Origin: a delta proteobacterium NaphS2
GTDB lineage: Bacteria; Desulfobacterota; DSM-4660; Desulfatiglandales; Desulfatiglandaceae
Reading direction: 5' to 3'
NCBI GenBank assembly: GCA_000179315.1
Contig: ADZZ01000282.1
Coordinates: 36,259 to 100,258, forward strand
DNA: 64,000 bases
Below are positions 23,645 through 32,809 of this stretch, piece by piece. Each line of letters begins with the position of its first letter. Within the stretch, counting starts at the first letter, position 1. The notes under the pieces were generated by a model that did not search any database, was not told the origin of the DNA, and worked only from the letters and a program-made list of their open reading frames with translations. The translations under genes and the position numbers were made by a program.

Positions 23645-25138
23645 ATGGATATTTTTTTAGAAGAGGGACCGAAGAACCCGATTAAAATTCAGGATAACAC
23701 CTTTCGAGATGGACATCAGTCATTGCTGGCGACCCGGATGAGGACTGAGGACATGCTGCCCATAGCCGAAAAGATGGACAGTGTGGGATTCTGGGCCATG
23801 GAGGTGTGGGGAGGCGCCACCTTTGATACCATGCATCGATTTCTGGGTGAAGACCCTTTCGACCGCATTCGGACGTTAAAAAAGTATATTAAAAAAACGC
23901 CTTTTTCCATGCTGCTAAGAGGCCAGAATCTGGTGGGCTACCGCAACTATGCCGATGATGTGGCCCGACTTTTTGTGGACAAGGCCTGTGAGGCGGGTAT
24001 GGATGTGTTCAGGGTTTTTGATGCGCTGAACGATTTCAGGAATTTTGAGACGGTTGTAGAGAGGATCAAAGCCAACGGAAAACATTTTCAGGGTACCATT
24101 TGCTATACGTTGACGGAGCGGCGTATGGGCGGCGACGTCTTCAATCTGGACTATTATATCAATAAGGCGACAGAAATCCAGGAGATGGGAGCCGATACCC
24201 TGTGTCTGAAGGATATGGCGGGAATCATGGCGCCCTTCGATATCGCCAAGATCATTTCCGAGCTTAAGAAGAATATCAGCATTCCCATTCATTTGCACAC
24301 CCATTACACCAGCGGTATGGCCTCCATGGTTTATCTGGAAGCCATCAAAGCGGGCGTCGATATTGTGGATACCTGTCTGGCGCCATTTGCACTCAGAACT
24401 TCCCAGCCGGCCGTTGAGCCCATTGTGGCCACCCTTTACGGCACAACCCGCGATACCGGTTTCGATTTGAACCTGCTGTTGGAACTGGGGGATTACATGG
24501 AGAGCGTGGCGCCCAAGTACCGGGACTACCTGGCCAGGCACAACATGAGCGTCATCGACACGGGCGTGCTGGCCCACCAGGTTCCCGGCGGCATGATTTC
24601 AAACCTGGTTGGCCAATTGAAAGAGGCCAAGGCCCTGGACAGACTGGCTGAAGTGTACAAGGACGTGGCCATCACCCGCAAGGAACTGGGCATGCCTCCC
24701 TTGGTGACGCCTACCAGTCAGATCGTAGGTGTTCAGTCGGTGTTGAACGTGTTGTTCGGGCGATATAAGATGGTGACCAATGAGGTTAAGGATCTGGCTT
24801 ACGGCCTTTACGGGCAGACCCCCATACCGGTGGATCCCGAAGTACAGAAAAAGGTGCTGAAAAATTACAGGCGGGGGGAGACGCCGGTCACAGGCCGTGC
24901 GGCCGATTTTCTGGAGCCGGAGTTGGAAAAGGCCAAAGCGAAAGTGGGGGATCTGGCCAAGAATGATTTTGATCTCCTGATCTATACGCTTTATCCTACA
25001 ACCGGGGAGCAGTTTCTCAAGTGGAAATACAACCTGGAGGAACGGCCCGCCAGTGTCAAACCCAAGACCCTTGAGGACATCCGTAAAGAAGATGAGGCAA
25101 TGGCCGCTGCCATTGAGCAGGTGTGCAAGACGGTTTGA
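23645..25138 (+). CDS. pycB: Pyruvate carboxylase subunit B / carboxyltransferase subunit (no biotinyl domain)
   Basis: A 497-residue carboxyltransferase of the OadA/PycB/transcarboxylase 5S family, which transfers CO2 between carboxybiotin and pyruvate to give oxaloacetate. The metal-site motif DNTFRDGHQSLLATRMRT is near residue 16, with MEVWGGATFD, CLKDMAGIM and HTHYTSGM (metal His) following. The chain ends without the MKM biotin-attachment domain, so the biotin carrier and biotin carboxylase must be encoded elsewhere. ATG 23645 is chosen over an upstream ATG/GTG frame extension because GGAGG at 23631-23635 is 9 bases before it. Confidence 0.87.
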   Translation: MDIFLEEGPKNPIKIQDNTFRDGHQSLLATRMRTEDMLPIAEKMDSVGFWAMEVWGGATFDTMHRFLGEDPFDRIRTLKKYIKKTPFSMLLRGQNLVGYRNYADDVARLFVDKACEAGMDVFRVFDALNDFRNFETVVERIKANGKHFQGTICYTLTERRMGGDVFNLDYYINKATEIQEMGADTLCLKDMAGIMAPFDIAKIISELKKNISIPIHLHTHYTSGMASMVYLEAIKAGVDIVDTCLAPFALRTSQPAVEPIVATLYGTTRDTGFDLNLLLELGDYMESVAPKYRDYLARHNMSVIDTGVLAHQVPGGMISNLVGQLKEAKALDRLAEVYKDVAITRKELGMPPLVTPTSQIVGVQSVLNVLFGRYKMVTNEVKDLAYGLYGQTPIPVDPEVQKKVLKNYRRGETPVTGRAADFLEPELEKAKAKVGDLAKNDFDLLIYTLYPTTGEQFLKWKYNLEERPASVKPKTLEDIRKEDEAMAAAIEQVCKTV

Positions 25139-25197
25139 AGTGAGCCCTTAGAGGTTAGCGGCCAGGCCGATGATCCAGCTAACAGCTAGACGCTATA

Positions 25198-25836
25198 ATG
25201 TTTATTACTTTTGAAGGCATTGAGGGGTGTGGCAAATCGACCCAGGCCAAACGGATTGCAGCCCGTTTGGAAAGGGCGGGGGTTTCATGCATTTTGACGC
25301 GGGAGCCGGGGGGAACCCCCGTGGGGAACGATATTCGGCAGATCTTGTTGTCATCCGGAAACCGGGATTTGCCCCCTCTGGCTGAACTTTTTCTTTACGA
25401 AGCGGACAGGGCCCTTCACATGGCGAGTGTTGTCAAGCCGGCGCTGGCGGCAAAGAAATGGGTTCTGTGCGACCGCTTTTTTGATGCAACCACCGCATAC
25501 CAGGGTTATGCGCGAGGCCAGGACCTCCACATGACGGCCCGTTTGAACGAAATGGCATCTTTCGGTATTAAACCGGACAAAACGTTTCTGCTCGATTGTC
25601 CGGTAAGTGTCGGACTCAAAAGGGCGTTGAAACGAAATGCGGAAAGCCGAGTAGCCGGCCAGGATCGGTTCGAACAGGAAAAAACGGCCTTTCACGAGGC
25701 CGTTCGCCATGGCTACAGGGAACTGGCAAAGCAAAATCCCCACCGGTTTGTGGTGGTGGATGCCACACAGACGGAGGTCCGCCTGGAGGCGGATATTTTT
25801 TCCTGCCTTCGAAACCACATATTGATTGAGCCCTAA
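25198..25836 (+). CDS. tmk: Thymidylate kinase
   Basis: Phosphorylates dTMP to dTDP for DNA synthesis. The 212-residue chain has the P-loop FEGIEGCGKSTQ at the N-terminus, the TREPGGTP motif, a CDRFFDATTAYQGY (DR-type) motif for the nucleotide monophosphate, and normal family length. The ribosome site before ATG 25198 is weak. It is followed after 13 bases by holB, a common pairing. Confidence 0.95.
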   Translation: MFITFEGIEGCGKSTQAKRIAARLERAGVSCILTREPGGTPVGNDIRQILLSSGNRDLPPLAELFLYEADRALHMASVVKPALAAKKWVLCDRFFDATTAYQGYARGQDLHMTARLNEMASFGIKPDKTFLLDCPVSVGLKRALKRNAESRVAGQDRFEQEKTAFHEAVRHGYRELAKQNPHRFVVVDATQTEVRLEADIFSCLRNHILIEP

Positions 25837-25849
25837 CGAGTAGCCTCCA

Positions 25850-26914
25850 GTGTTTTTTTCACAAATCATCGGCCAGGAAAAAGCCAAGCACTTGTTTGAA
25901 AGCGTGGTGCGCAGGAAAAGGGTTCCGCATGCCTATCTTTTTACGGGTATTGCGGGCATCGGAAAGACCAGCGCTGCCAAGGCCTTTACCATGACGTTGA
26001 ATTGCGATACCCCTTCAGGCCTTGATGGTTGCGGTGTCTGTCCATCCTGTCGAAAGATTCTGAACGGAAATTTTCCGGATTTCATCACCCTGGAACCTGA
26101 CGGCCAGAAAATCAAGATAGAACAGATCAGGGCGCTCAATCGCAGCCTGGGATATGCGCCATTTTCCGGCGGCTACCGGGTCGTTGTAATTCACAAAGCG
26201 GAGGTCATGACCGTCGAAGCCGCTAATTCTTTCTTGAAAACCCTTGAAGAACCACCGCCTGGTAATATTTTTGTGCTCAACGCAGCCGAACCGCGGGATC
26301 TGCTGCCCACGATCGTATCCCGATGCCAACGTGTTTCCTTCAGACCGCTTAAAATCGAGGAAATTGTGGCGCAACTCACCAAGGAGACGCAGCTGGATGT
26401 TCCTTCGGCACAGATCCTGGCAAGAGCCGCCGACGGCAGTCTGGGGCTGGCCCTTCGCATGAGCGGGAGCGATTACCTGGAGCGGCGCAAGGGTTGGATC
26501 GGGAAGATTTTTAGGCTCTATGGATGCAGCGGCGCCGAGGCCTTGAACATGGCCGTCGAGAGTGCTAAAGAAGATCGGGCCGGGCTGGATCAACCGGGAA
26601 GCGTAAAAGCGGGTCTATTTGACATGCTTTCCGTCTGGGCATCCTTCTATCGAGACCTATTGCTGGTCCGGACGGATACAGCGGATAGGTTTTTGATTAA
26701 TGAGGACTTTCGAGATCAGCTGAAGAAAGCCGCATCAGGATTGTCGTTTCAAAGCCTCCTTGAGAGTTTTCAGACCGTGGATCGGGCCGTCAGAGACTTG
26801 CACCGCATGCGGAATCCGACGCTGGTTCTGGAAAACGCGTTACTGAATTTGCAGAAAATGGGTGGCGGACAGGGCGGACATGGCCGCGCGCCGCTAACAG
26901 ATGAATGGTCATAA
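25850..26914 (+). CDS. holB: DNA polymerase III delta' subunit
   Basis: Clamp-loader subunit delta' of 354 residues. The AAA+ module shows FTGIAGIGKTSAAKAF (Walker A), a CGVCPSCRKI zinc module, and the SFLKTLEEPPP and SRCQRVSF (SRC) motifs. Many delta' proteins lack a usable Walker A; here GIGKT is intact, as also in some delta'/tau-like relatives. GTG at 25850 is the start, 13 bases after tmk. The next gene begins 18 bases after its stop. Confidence 0.92.
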   Translation: MFFSQIIGQEKAKHLFESVVRRKRVPHAYLFTGIAGIGKTSAAKAFTMTLNCDTPSGLDGCGVCPSCRKILNGNFPDFITLEPDGQKIKIEQIRALNRSLGYAPFSGGYRVVVIHKAEVMTVEAANSFLKTLEEPPPGNIFVLNAAEPRDLLPTIVSRCQRVSFRPLKIEEIVAQLTKETQLDVPSAQILARAADGSLGLALRMSGSDYLERRKGWIGKIFRLYGCSGAEALNMAVESAKEDRAGLDQPGSVKAGLFDMLSVWASFYRDLLLVRTDTADRFLINEDFRDQLKKAASGLSFQSLLESFQTVDRAVRDLHRMRNPTLVLENALLNLQKMGGGQGGHGRAPLTDEWS

Positions 26915-26932
26915 GGAATACTTGAGAATCCC

Positions 26933-27787
26933 ATGAGCAAGTACGTTGGCATTCAGTTCAGAAATTCGGGGAAGGTCTACGATTTCGATTGCGGGCACTT
27001 TGTGCTTCAGAAAGGGGATAAGGTGCTGGTGGTCACTGAGGAAGGTCCTGCGGTGGGATGTGTCTGCACGGAACCCCAGAACGAAAGCAGGGAAGGGTCT
27101 GATCGAAAGCTCAAGAAGGTATTCCGAGTGGCCACCCTTGAAGAAATAGACCGTTATGAAAGGGATTGCCAGTTGGAACGGGATGTCTACGATTTCTGTT
27201 ACCGGAAGGTGAAGGAAAGATCCGTTCCCATGAGCATTGTTTCGGTGGAGAAACGGTTTGACGGCAGCAAAACCATCATCTATTTTACGGCGGATGGGCG
27301 GGTTGATTTCAGAGCACTGGTCAAAGACCTGGTAGGGAAATTCAGAACACGGATCGAAATGCGACAGATCGGTGTGCGCCACCAGGCGAAAATGGTAGGG
27401 GGCCTGGGAACCTGCGGACGACCGCTGTGCTGCTCCACATTCTTGAACACCTTTGCGCCTGTCACCATCAAGATGGCCAAAAAGCAGAATATTTCTCTCA
27501 ATCCCAGCAAAATATCCGGAATGTGCGGAAGGCTCATGTGCTGTCTTACATATGAGGACAAATTCTACGAACAGGCCAAAAAGAAGCTCCCCCGCATCGG
27601 AAAAAAAGTGGTAACAAAAGAAGGGGATGGAAAGGTCATTCGCCAGAACGTTTTTAAAGAGACGGTCACGGTTTCACTGGGTTCGGAAGGCGAACTTGAA
27701 GTGAAAGCCGATGAGCTCAAGGAGCTCTCCAAACATAAAGAGCGTCTTTTCAAAAAAAAGAAATCAAAGAAAAGGAGTAACCATTAA
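26933..27787 (+). CDS. ricT: PSP1-domain protein, YaaT/RicT-like
   Basis: A 284-residue PSP1 C-terminal domain protein. In Bacillus the homologue (YaaT/RicT) binds Fe-S clusters with RicA and RicF and affects RNase Y-dependent mRNA processing; its role in Gram-negative bacteria is less clear. The cysteine signatures GRPLCCSTFL and GRLMCCLTYE, which follow CG in both cases, are visible. Position between holB and metG is a conserved arrangement in Desulfobacterota and Firmicutes. The C-terminus is lysine-rich. Confidence 0.88.
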   Translation: MSKYVGIQFRNSGKVYDFDCGHFVLQKGDKVLVVTEEGPAVGCVCTEPQNESREGSDRKLKKVFRVATLEEIDRYERDCQLERDVYDFCYRKVKERSVPMSIVSVEKRFDGSKTIIYFTADGRVDFRALVKDLVGKFRTRIEMRQIGVRHQAKMVGGLGTCGRPLCCSTFLNTFAPVTIKMAKKQNISLNPSKISGMCGRLMCCLTYEDKFYEQAKKKLPRIGKKVVTKEGDGKVIRQNVFKETVTVSLGSEGELEVKADELKELSKHKERLFKKKKSKKRSNH

Positions 27788-27792
27788 CACCG

Positions 27793-29721
27793 GTGTCAGA
27801 AAAATACTATATTACAACACCCATATACTACGTAAATGCGGAGCCCCACATCGGTCATGCCTACACAACCATCGTGGCGGATGTGTTGAACCGCTTCCAC
27901 AAACTGGCAGGTTTTGACACCTTTTTCCTTACGGGGACCGATGAACACGGGGACAAGATTGTTGCGGCCGCCGAAAACGCCGGCCAGACCCCGAAGCAAT
28001 ATACAGATCGTATCAGTGCCATGTTTCAGGGTCTGTGGCCCAGACTGAACATTAGTAACAGTGCCTTCATTCGAACCACGGATGCGTATCACCAGGAGAC
28101 GGTGCGAAATATTCTCAGTCTGGTCAAAGAGAAGGATGATATCTATTTCAGCGAATACGAAGGGCTTTACTGTTTCGGCTGTGAACGCTTTTACACGGAA
28201 AAAGAGCTGGTGGACGGAAAGTGTCCCGATCATCAGAAAGAGCCCGACGTCATCAAGGAAGCCAACTATTTTTTTCGTATGAGCCGATACCAGGAATGGC
28301 TGATTGAGCATATCAAAAAGAATCCGTCCTTTATCCGACCGGAAAGATACCGTAACGAGGTGCTTTCTTTTCTGTCGGAACCGTTGGAAGATCTGTGCAT
28401 TTCCCGTCCTAAATCGCGCCTTAAATGGGGCATTACACTCCCTTTCGACGAAGATTTTGTCACCTATGTCTGGTTCGATGCACTCATAAATTATGTTTCG
28501 GCGCTGGGGTATCCTGAAGGCGCGGATTTTCAGGATTTTTGGCCCGTGGCCCAGCATGTTATTGCAAAGGACATTCTGAAGCCCCATGGCATCTACTGGC
28601 CCTGTATGCTCAAATCCGCAGGCATCGAACCCTATCAGCACCTCAATGTACACGGATATTGGAATATTGATGCGGGGAAGATGAGCAAGAGTATCGGCAA
28701 TGTTGTGGAGCCTCTTGAACTGGTGGATATCTATGGGCTTGATCCATTCAGATACTTCCTCATGCGGGAAATGGCGTTCGGTCTTGATTCGGAATTCAGT
28801 GAAGACGCTCTGGTTCAAAGGCTTAATGCGGATTTGGCCAACGATCTGGGCAATCTGGTGAGCCGCAGCCTGACCATGGTGCATAAATATTTTGAAGGAG
28901 CACTTCCCGGTGCGGGACCTTCAAGCGAAGAAGACGAGGCCCTGAAAAACAATGCCGTTTTATTGATAGAAATCTACCAGGGCCATATGAACCAATTGGC
29001 ATTTCACAAGGCGCTTATGGCTGTTTGGGAGGTGATTTCAGACGTTAATAAATACATCGACCGAATGGCGCCTTGGGTTCTGGCTAAATCGGATCCGGAA
29101 CGTCTTAAGACGGTTATCAACCATATCTTTGAGACGCTCAGAATTGTGGCGGGTCTCGTATGGCCTTTTATGCCGGCATCGGCGGAAAAAATCCAGGAAC
29201 AGCTGGGCCTTACCCATAAAGGGGACCAATGTCGCCTGACGGACTTGAGGACCTGGGGGCTGGAAAAACCGACGCATCCCATCCTGAAGGCGCCGGGCTT
29301 GTTTCCTCGCATTGATTCGAAAAAAAAGGAAAAAGATGCGTCACCCGCAGCAACAAAAAAGAAGCCTCGAAAAGCGAAGACCGACGAAAAGCCTTCCGCC
29401 ATCACTTTCGAGGATTTTCAAAAGCTGGACCTCCGGGTGGGTGTCATCATGATCGCGGAAGAGATTCCGGGCTCAAAAAAGCTTTTGAAGTTAACGGTGG
29501 ATATGGGTGAGGAAGGGGAACGAACGGTGGTTGCCGGTATCAAAGAACACTACCGAAAAGAAACCCTGCCCGGTATACAAGTGCTTCTGGTGGCCAACCT
29601 GGAACCGGTGAAATTGATGGGTGTTGAGTCGCAGGGGATGCTACTGGCGGCGGGAGATAAACATGGGCTGCACCTGCTGACGCCTGATACTGAAACCACG
29701 CCCGGTGCCAGGGTGAAGTAG
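27793..29721 (+). CDS. metG: Methionyl-tRNA synthetase with C-terminal tRNA-binding domain
   Basis: Charges tRNA-Met. In 642 residues: the class I HIGH box (EPHIGHAY near residue 17), zinc-type cysteines in YCFGCERFYTEKE and GKCPDH, the KMSKS motif in DAGKMSKSIGN, an anticodon-binding helical domain, and a C-terminal Trbp111-like tRNA-binding domain from about residue 535, after a lysine-rich linker. Start is GTG at 27793, 5 bases after the ricT stop; AGGAG lies about 20 bases upstream, so spacing is long. Confidence 0.95.
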   Translation: MSEKYYITTPIYYVNAEPHIGHAYTTIVADVLNRFHKLAGFDTFFLTGTDEHGDKIVAAAENAGQTPKQYTDRISAMFQGLWPRLNISNSAFIRTTDAYHQETVRNILSLVKEKDDIYFSEYEGLYCFGCERFYTEKELVDGKCPDHQKEPDVIKEANYFFRMSRYQEWLIEHIKKNPSFIRPERYRNEVLSFLSEPLEDLCISRPKSRLKWGITLPFDEDFVTYVWFDALINYVSALGYPEGADFQDFWPVAQHVIAKDILKPHGIYWPCMLKSAGIEPYQHLNVHGYWNIDAGKMSKSIGNVVEPLELVDIYGLDPFRYFLMREMAFGLDSEFSEDALVQRLNADLANDLGNLVSRSLTMVHKYFEGALPGAGPSSEEDEALKNNAVLLIEIYQGHMNQLAFHKALMAVWEVISDVNKYIDRMAPWVLAKSDPERLKTVINHIFETLRIVAGLVWPFMPASAEKIQEQLGLTHKGDQCRLTDLRTWGLEKPTHPILKAPGLFPRIDSKKKEKDASPAATKKKPRKAKTDEKPSAITFEDFQKLDLRVGVIMIAEEIPGSKKLLKLTVDMGEEGERTVVAGIKEHYRKETLPGIQVLLVANLEPVKLMGVESQGMLLAAGDKHGLHLLTPDTETTPGARVK

Positions 29722-29742
29722 TGCCTGAGGAAATCCCGGCCT

Positions 29743-29945
29743 TTAAATTTTTCTGACCTGCATGCGAACATCACCGTTTTCAAACACTCGCGATAGCACT
29801 TCACCCCCGTTGTGCCGGATCACTTTTTGGATTTTTTCGAGTTTGTCGCTTTCAACGATGAATCCAAAAGCTTCCCCTCGATGCAGTATTCTCAGACATA
29901 GAGCTACGTCCTGAAACGCACCTCAGCAATCGCCCCTGTAATCAA
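29743..29945 (-). pseudogene. Short frameshifted ORF after the LysR gene
   Basis: A minus-strand frame with coding character (59 codons, ending VRMQVRKI) has no start codon. It joins, by a one-base shift around 29913-29916, to a short frame beginning at a TTG that overlaps the LysR stop (TTGA). Joined, it would encode about 65 residues starting ITGAIAEVRF. The C-terminal pattern (GFIVESDKLEKIQKVIRHNGG) loosely recalls TusA/SirA-like sulfur carriers, but I do not recognise it firmly. It may be a decayed gene or hold a sequencing error. Confidence 0.4.
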
Positions 29946-30898
29946 TCCAGGCTCTCTTTTCCACCATGGTCCGACGCCTCTTTTGTCTTCAGTAAAAAAT
30001 CGCAGAGGGCGACGCAAAGAGGTGACGCAACCCGTCTTTTGTCGCGAATCAAATAAAAACTGCGATTCATGGGGAGATTTTCAATCTGTAAAGCTTTCAG
30101 CACCCCCGAAGCCAATTCGGTTTCAACTGCACGGGAAGATAGGATTGAAATTCCCAGGCCCGCCTTGATCCCTTCTTTGACCGCCGTGGATGTGCCGAAC
30201 CGGGCAACTGCGTTAAGGGCGCTAAACCCCGCCGGGTCAATGGCCCGCAGATATTTATCGAATATTTTGAATGTCCCCGACCCCCGCTCTCGAAATATGA
30301 AGGGTTCTTCAAAAAGTGCTTTTGCGGAAACCGATTCTCTGTCGGCCCATCGATGGTGAGAAGGAATGGCCAGTACCAGTTCGTCCGCCCATAGCTCGTG
30401 ACAGATCAGATTTTTTTTTGCGGTTTTGGAGCCGACGACGCCCAGTTCAAGGCCTCCGTTTGAAACTCTGGTTTCAATGTCCACAGAATCAGCGACGGAC
30501 AGATTAACGGTAATTTGAGGGTATTTACGGCAGAAAAGGCCGAGGATTTTTGGAAAGATATATTCGCCGGGGATCGTGCTGCCACCGAGACGGATTTCAC
30601 CCCGCGTAACCCCCATGAACTCCTCCATTTCAAGGCAGGCCGTGTTTTTCATATCCAGAAGCAAGACAGCATGCTTATAAAGAAGTTCACCTGCCTTGGT
30701 CGGGGTCACTTCCCTTCCAAGCCGATCCAGAAGGCGAACGCCCACCATTTTTTCAAGGGTTGCGATTCGCTCGCTGACGGACGCCTGTGCCAGAAAAACA
30801 GCCTTGGCGGCCCTTGAAAAGCTTTTAAGATCAACGATGTTGACGAAGATTTCCAGTTGGCGCAGGTCAAAGTCGATGGAAGACATGGATGGGTCCAT
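29942..30898 (-). CDS. LysR-family transcriptional regulator
   Basis: A 318-residue LysR regulator. The winged HTH spans about residues 11-70 (LRQLEIFVNIVDLKSFSRAAKAVFLAQASVSERI contains it) and the remainder is the periplasmic-binding-protein-like effector domain. It resembles the selenium-metabolism-associated LysR group of Desulfobacterota, which is a family impression only. It starts 4 bases after the stop of the MBL hydrolase and is thus co-transcribed with it. Confidence 0.88.
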   Translation of the reverse strand: MDPSMSSIDFDLRQLEIFVNIVDLKSFSRAAKAVFLAQASVSERIATLEKMVGVRLLDRLGREVTPTKAGELLYKHAVLLLDMKNTACLEMEEFMGVTRGEIRLGGSTIPGEYIFPKILGLFCRKYPQITVNLSVADSVDIETRVSNGGLELGVVGSKTAKKNLICHELWADELVLAIPSHHRWADRESVSAKALFEEPFIFRERGSGTFKIFDKYLRAIDPAGFSALNAVARFGTSTAVKEGIKAGLGISILSSRAVETELASGVLKALQIENLPMNRSFYLIRDKRRVASPLCVALCDFLLKTKEASDHGGKESLD

Positions 30899-30902
30899 TC
30901 AG

Positions 30903-31562
30903 TTAGAGGTAGGCAAACCAGTAGTCTTCAATCATTTTAAAGTTTTCCGCCACAGCGTCACGGCCGGACACCACATCGCCGTGGCCGGTGAGCAAAAGGG
31001 AAACATCCAGATCGGATATTCTTCTGATGCTCTCCTTCAGTTCCCCTCCGTTTCCGCCGGGAAGGTCCGTTCTGCCGATTCCCTGATTGAAGACCACATC
31101 TCCTGTGAAAAGTACCTTTTGATCGGGCAGATAAAGGCTGACGGAGCCGGGTGAATGGCCCGGGGTATGAAATACCTGAAAGGTAGTGTCCCCGATTTCG
31201 AGATCCCCTTCTTTGAGCAGTATGTCCGGTTCGAAGTCTCGAATGCCCAGCGCTTCGCCGTAGTGGGGAGCAACCGATTGGATGAAAGTCATTTCGGTTT
31301 CATGAAGTGCAATGAGGGCTTCGGTATTTTCGAATACCCTGACCCCCTCCATATGGTCCGGGTGTCCGTGAGTGATGATAACCATGTCCATATCTTCAGG
31401 GGTGAGGGAAAGCTGGGCCAACTGATCCCCAACGTGGCCGAAAAGATGATAGTGACCCGGGTCCACCAGTATCTTTTTTTCGCCATCGATGAAATAGGTG
31501 TTGCAGTTATTGGCCGATGGGTTGTTCCACGGGAAAAAATGGAGTTTCTCACTTAGTTTCAT
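30903..31562 (-). CDS. MBL-fold metal-dependent hydrolase
   Basis: A 219-residue metallo-beta-lactamase-fold hydrolase, similar in size to glyoxalase II-like thioesterases. The metal signature THGHPDH is present, with later HTPGHSPGS and TGHGD motifs supplying the other ligands. The substrate cannot be read. It is the first gene of a two-gene operon with the LysR regulator. Confidence 0.87.
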   Translation of the reverse strand: MKLSEKLHFFPWNNPSANNCNTYFIDGEKKILVDPGHYHLFGHVGDQLAQLSLTPEDMDMVIITHGHPDHMEGVRVFENTEALIALHETEMTFIQSVAPHYGEALGIRDFEPDILLKEGDLEIGDTTFQVFHTPGHSPGSVSLYLPDQKVLFTGDVVFNQGIGRTDLPGGNGGELKESIRRISDLDVSLLLTGHGDVVSGRDAVAENFKMIEDYWFAYL

Positions 31563-31597
31563 AAAAAAAATACCTTTATCTAATTTACTATTTCGGT

Positions 31598-31626
31598 AAA
31601 ATAAGAAGATAAAAAGTCAATGTCAA
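31598..31626 (-). promoter_or_regulatory. Promoter of the MBL hydrolase-LysR operon
   Basis: On the minus strand TTGACA (31621-31626) is followed after 17 bases by TATTTT (31598-31603). The start codon of the hydrolase is about 35 bases further down. The -35 lies 31 bases from the divergent RNase D start. Confidence 0.6.
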
Positions 31627-31656
31627 GGGTTTAGCGCTAATGTTGAGGAGGACTTG

Positions 31657-32802
31657 ATGGGCGAGGAGGGGCAGGATTATCTGCATGTGGAAAGTGGGGA
31701 AGCATTGACAAGCATTGTGGGTATCCTGCAGAAAGAGACTGCTATCGCCGTTGACCTGGAAGCCGATAGCATGTTTCATTACCAGGAAAAGGTATGTCTT
31801 CTGCAGTTTTCGACACCCTCGAAAAATATTCTCGTGGATCCGCTGGCCGTAAAGGACCTCTCACCACTGGCACCGATTTTCAAATCTTTCGGAATTTGCA
31901 AGATTTTTCACGGGGCCGACTATGATATCAGGTCCCTGTACAGGGATTTTAAAATTGAAGTAAATGCGCTTTTTGACACCCAAATCGCGGCACGGTTTCT
32001 GGGGTTGACGGATATCGGGCTTGCCAGTCTGCTTCAAGGGAAACTCAACATAACACTTAAAAAGAAATATCAGAAAAAAGACTGGTCTCAACGACCGCTT
32101 CCGGCACCCATGCTGCAATATGCCGTTCATGATACCTGTCATCTCATTCCCCTGGCACAAAACCTTCGTGAGGAACTTGTAAAAACAGGTCGTCTACCTT
32201 TTGTGGAAGAAGAGTGCCAGCTGCAAACCACGGTTCGTAGCGCGTCGCCGGGGGATGAACCCTTGTTTCTGAAATTTAACGGTGCCGGGAAACTGGATCG
32301 CCGAAGCCTGGCTGTGCTGGAAGCGATTTTACAATATAGGGATCGGACGGCCCGGCGGAGAGATGTTCCCTTGTTTAAGGTAATGGGGAATGCCCAGGTG
32401 ATGGCACTGGCAAAGCAAAAACCGGTCAGGATGACCGAACTTAAGCACATCAAGGGGTTGAGCCATAAACAGGCAAAACAGCTGGGAGAGGGCATTTTGA
32501 AAAGCGTGCGCCATGCGTTAAAGCTGCCCGAAAAGGACCTTCCCCTATACCCGCAGAAAAGATCCCAAAGGATCGGTCCAAAGGTGGGGGAACGGGTGAA
32601 ACGTCTCAAACAATGGCGGGATCAGCGCGGCGATGAAATGGGCGTGGACCCGGCCCTTATCTGCACCAATGCACAGGCAAAAACCCTGGCGCTTTTAAAC
32701 CCCCGTGCTCCCGAAGACATAAAAAAAACCTTGGGCATCAAGAATTGGCAGCAGGAAGAGTTCGGTGATGAAATCTGCGCTGTCTTAAAGGGACAGGGTT
32801 GA
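31657..32802 (+). CDS. rnd: Ribonuclease D
   Basis: A 381-residue 3'-5' exoribonuclease of the DEDD family, acting in tRNA and small stable RNA maturation. The first exonuclease motif is VDLEADSM; ExoII is seen at HGADYDIRSL and ExoIII at LQYAVHDTCHL (the Y/D pair). One HRDC domain follows at about 215-290, and a second HRDC-like stretch fills the C-terminus. ATG 31657 follows GAGGAGG-like purines at about 31645; the frame also opens at an adjacent TTG at 31654. Confidence 0.9.
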   Translation: MGEEGQDYLHVESGEALTSIVGILQKETAIAVDLEADSMFHYQEKVCLLQFSTPSKNILVDPLAVKDLSPLAPIFKSFGICKIFHGADYDIRSLYRDFKIEVNALFDTQIAARFLGLTDIGLASLLQGKLNITLKKKYQKKDWSQRPLPAPMLQYAVHDTCHLIPLAQNLREELVKTGRLPFVEEECQLQTTVRSASPGDEPLFLKFNGAGKLDRRSLAVLEAILQYRDRTARRRDVPLFKVMGNAQVMALAKQKPVRMTELKHIKGLSHKQAKQLGEGILKSVRHALKLPEKDLPLYPQKRSQRIGPKVGERVKRLKQWRDQRGDEMGVDPALICTNAQAKTLALLNPRAPEDIKKTLGIKNWQQEEFGDEICAVLKGQG

Positions 32803-32809
32803 GCACATT

